The translations under genes and the position numbers were made by a program. A DNA stretch of 6,432 nucleotides from NCBI GenBank assembly GCA_012270635.1, contig JAAXHX010000072.1, positions 1-6,432 on the forward strand. Direction: 5' to 3'. Source of the DNA: Dehalococcoidia bacterium (lineage in GTDB: Bacteria > Chloroflexota > Dehalococcoidia > Plut-88900). Positions 5,015 to 6,432 of the stretch are shown here, piece by piece (the first letter of the stretch is position 1; every line of letters starts with the position of its first letter). The notes beneath the pieces are model-generated. The model saw only the letters and a list, made by a program, of their open reading frames with translations, made no database searches and was not told the DNA's origin.

Positions 5015-5662
5015 ATGAAGGGCAAGATCGAAGGGTTGTACGTCATCCTAGACCCCAGCTTTCTGAAAGACGTATCAGAAGTGGAGGCGGCGGCGGCGAT
5101 TGCTCGGGGCGGGGCGCGAGTGGTCCAGTGGCGGGACAAGACACGGGACAAGGGGGAGCAGCTGCCCATAGTCAGGGAGGTCAATCGCATCTGCGCTGAG
5201 GGCGGGGTCGTCTCTATAGTGAATGATCACGTGGACCTGGCCCTGGCCTCGGGGGCGGATGGCGTACACCTGGGGCAAAAGGACCTGCCGTTGGTCGAGG
5301 CGAGGGCCCTGATGCCGGAGGAAGCGGTAATCGGGGTGTCCACGGCAACAGTAGAAGAAGCGAAGAGGGCGGAGGCCGAGGGGGCTTCCTACATAGCGGT
5401 CGGGTCTATATACCCAACGACCTCCAAGGCGGTGACTCGCCCCGCGGGCTTGGTGACACTGGAGTCGGTGGCCGGGGCGGTGTCGGCGCCCGTGGTGGCA
5501 ATAGGCGGCATCAATGCCGACAACGTGGAGCCGGTGGTCGATGCGGGCGCCGACTCGGTGTGCGTGATCAGCGCGGCGCTGTCGGGGCCGGACATCGAGG
5601 CGGCGGCACGAGAGCTGAGCTTGAAGATCCGGGCCTCGGCGCGAGGTCGACGTGCTGGGTGA
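5015..5662 (+). CDS. thiE: Thiamine-phosphate synthase ThiE
   Basis: ThiE joins HMP-pyrophosphate with the thiazole phosphate to make thiamine monophosphate. The 215-residue TIM-barrel protein shows LYVILD (8-13), QWRDK (38-42; usually Q-x-R-x-K), VNDHVDLALASGADGVHLGQKD (69-90) with the substrate/metal residues Asn70 and Asp71, and IGVST (106-110). It also has SIYPTTSKAVTRPAG (131-145) with the T-x-S-K phosphate loop, VVAIGGI (160-166) and GADSVCVISAAL (178-189). Gln38, Arg40 and Lys42 favour ThiE over the related tautomerase TenI. A GTG at 4994 (seven more residues, AGGGG upstream) is an equally possible start. I chose the ATG at 5015 because the first strand then sits at its normal place. 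No TPP riboswitch or other thi gene is near. It lies tightly downstream of fmdB2, and its 3' end overlaps the translin-like gene. Confidence 0.94.
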   Translation: MKGKIEGLYVILDPSFLKDVSEVEAAAAIARGGARVVQWRDKTRDKGEQLPIVREVNRICAEGGVVSIVNDHVDLALASGADGVHLGQKDLPLVEARALMPEEAVIGVSTATVEEAKRAEAEGASYIAVGSIYPTTSKAVTRPAGLVTLESVAGAVSAPVVAIGGINADNVEPVVDAGADSVCVISAALSGPDIEAAARELSLKIRASARGRRAG

Positions 5663-6302
5663 GGGGCCGGTCTCGAACCTGGGCCCGATAATCGACAAAG
5701 TGCGGGCGAGCCTGTCGGAGAAGCACGGGGCCAGGGAGGAAGGGCTGCGGGCAGCTAGGGACGCAATCCGCCATTGCGCCAACTCCATCCGGGCGACACA
5801 TCGGGGGGAGTTCGACAAGGCGCAAAGCCTCTTGACGGAGGCGCGAGAGTTGCTGGACGGGGCCGAGGCATCCTTGGAAGGGCATCCGTCCATATACCAC
5901 GCAGGCTTCCTCCACGATGCGCAAAAGGAGTACGCAGAGGGTCAGATAACGCTGGCTCTAGCATCGGAGAGTCCCCTGCCGGACCCCGACGAGCTGAGGG
6001 TCGGCTACCCGGCGTACCTGAACGGGATGGGGGAGGCGGTGGGGGAGATGCGTCGGAACATCCTGGACACCCTACGAAAGGGCGACATAGACCTCTGTGA
6101 ACGGAAGCTGGAGCACATCGACGCCATATACACCGCCCTCACGACCATCGACTTCCCGGACGGCATCACGTCGGGGCTGCGACGGACGACGGACATGGTG
6201 CGGGGGGTGGTGGAGCGGACGAGGGGAGATTTGACGGTGGCGTATCGGCAGCACCAACTGGAGAAGTCTTTGCGGAGGTTGGAAGAGAGGCTGGGAGGAT
6301 AG
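5652..6302 (+). CDS. Translin-family protein (bacterial translin/TRAX homolog)
   Basis: The 216-residue, largely helical product matches the translin family. Eukaryotic translin and TRAX form C3PO, an RNase octamer that trims RISC passenger strands and tRNA leaders. Archaeal and some bacterial homologs exist and are often mislabelled haloacid dehalogenases. Seen here are IRATHRGEFDKAQSLL (46-61), like the family R-x-x-HRGE helix, and QKEYAEGQ (91-98), whose Glu93 and Glu96 align with the catalytic E-x-x-E of TRAX. YLNGMGEAVGEMRR (122-135) corresponds to the YL-x-G-x-x-D-L-x-GE-x-x-R segment, with Glu128 in place of the usual Asp. The C-terminal DFPDGITSGLRRTTDMVRG and ERTRGDLT (188-195) follow. 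The GTG start has GAGG five bases upstream, and the gene overlaps thiE by 11 bases, so translation is likely coupled. RNA binding or cleavage is an inference. Confidence 0.82.
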   Translation: MLGEGPVSNLGPIIDKVRASLSEKHGAREEGLRAARDAIRHCANSIRATHRGEFDKAQSLLTEARELLDGAEASLEGHPSIYHAGFLHDAQKEYAEGQITLALASESPLPDPDELRVGYPAYLNGMGEAVGEMRRNILDTLRKGDIDLCERKLEHIDAIYTALTTIDFPDGITSGLRRTTDMVRGVVERTRGDLTVAYRQHQLEKSLRRLEERLGG

Positions 6303-6339
6303 GAGGGGATTGTGGTTGTCGGGGGATGGGCGCCCCGCC

Positions 6340-6382
6340 GGGGCCGCTCACCCTGAGCCCTGTCGAAGGGTCGAGCGGCCCC
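6340..6382. other. Large hairpin downstream of the translin-like gene
   Basis: A perfect ten-bp stem, GGGGCCGCTC (6340-6349) with GAGCGGCCCC (6373-6382), continues after one bulged base into a five-bp stem ACCCT/AGGGT. The apical loop is 12 bases (6355-6366). It starts 38 bases after the stop codon and encloses the inverted repeat copy. No T-rich tract follows on either strand, so any terminator role would be non-canonical. Confidence 0.55.
6351..6370 (-). repeat. Dispersed repeat, inverted copy
   Basis: The reverse complement of this stretch starts CCCTTCGACAGG and matches 6396-6413 apart from one extra G. It thus forms an inverted pair with the right-edge copy, 25 bases apart, and is itself inside the apical part of the large hairpin. 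Confidence 0.7.
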
Positions 6383-6395
6383 CTCCCCCGTACTT

Positions 6396-6432
6396 CCCTT
6401 CGACAGGCTCAGGATAAACTAGGGGCTCAGCA
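6396..6432 (+). repeat. Dispersed intergenic repeat, copy at right window edge
   Basis: It begins CCCTTCGACAGGCTCAGG and runs to the last base. Positions 6403-6432 equal 1-30 with one mismatch. Sequences of the CCCTTCGACAGGCTCAGG type are familiar between genes in many environmental bacterial assemblies (recalled, not searched). It is non-coding and its mobiliser is unknown; no transposase gene is in the window. Confidence 0.8.

Noticed and set aside
5075..5893. 272-codon minus-strand frame across thiE and the translin-like gene
   Set aside because: Both plus-strand genes are well-supported families. The antisense product has no domain signature and low-complexity Arg/Pro/Ser composition.
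1..6432. Circular plasmid or phage-like element with terminal direct repeats
   Set aside because: The gene content is chromosomal housekeeping with no replication, mobilisation or capsid genes, and the repeat family occurs elsewhere in the window.

Overview
This 6.4 kb window is compact, GC-rich bacterial DNA carrying ten protein-coding genes, mostly housekeeping. The best guess at source is an uncultivated Chloroflexota lineage (Dehalococcoidia/SAR202-like). That rests on three things: GC-rich coding regions with an unusually high share of AUA isoleucine codons, a tandem pair of FmdB-type zinc-ribbon proteins with a conserved acidic tail, and a bacterial translin-family protein. The lineage is inferred; no rRNA or tRNA gene is present to test it. 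Both window ends carry the same short intergenic repeat, which suggests a contig broken at a dispersed repeat.

Layout. 1-115: repeat copy and a small hairpin. 116-805 (+): tsaB, tRNA t6A synthesis. 806-932: leader/promoter region with a strong unused Shine-Dalgarno (SD) sequence. 933-1382 (+): ndk, nucleoside diphosphate kinase. About 1390-1734 (-): rsfS, ribosome silencing factor, convergent with ndk with 7 bp between stops. 1735-1874: divergent promoter region holding a good promoter on each strand and two copies of an operator-like motif. 1875-3008 (+): mnmA, tRNA 2-thiouridylase. 3083-3733 (+): rnhB, RNase HII. 3745-4116 (+): yraN. 4117-4290: hairpin, a repeat fragment, two tandem GGATTCC-type repeats and an extended -10 promoter. 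4291-5662 (+): fmdB1, fmdB2 and thiE, tightly packed. 5652-6302 (+): translin-like gene overlapping the end of thiE. 6303-6432: large hairpin and inverted/direct copies of the dispersed repeat.

Functionally the window is rich in RNA-related functions: tRNA modification (TsaB, MnmA), ribosome regulation (RsfS), RNA:DNA hybrid removal (RNase HII) and a predicted RNA-binding protein or RNase (translin family). Nucleotide metabolism (Ndk) and thiamine synthesis (ThiE) are also present. Likely transcription units are tsaB-(ndk), rsfS alone, mnmA-rnhB-yraN, and fmdB1-fmdB2-thiE-translin. No CRISPR array, transposase, phage gene or obvious new defence system is present. The points most worth following up are the bacterial translin homolog, the divergent rsfS/mnmA control region with a probable non-AUG start for rsfS, and the dispersed repeats.
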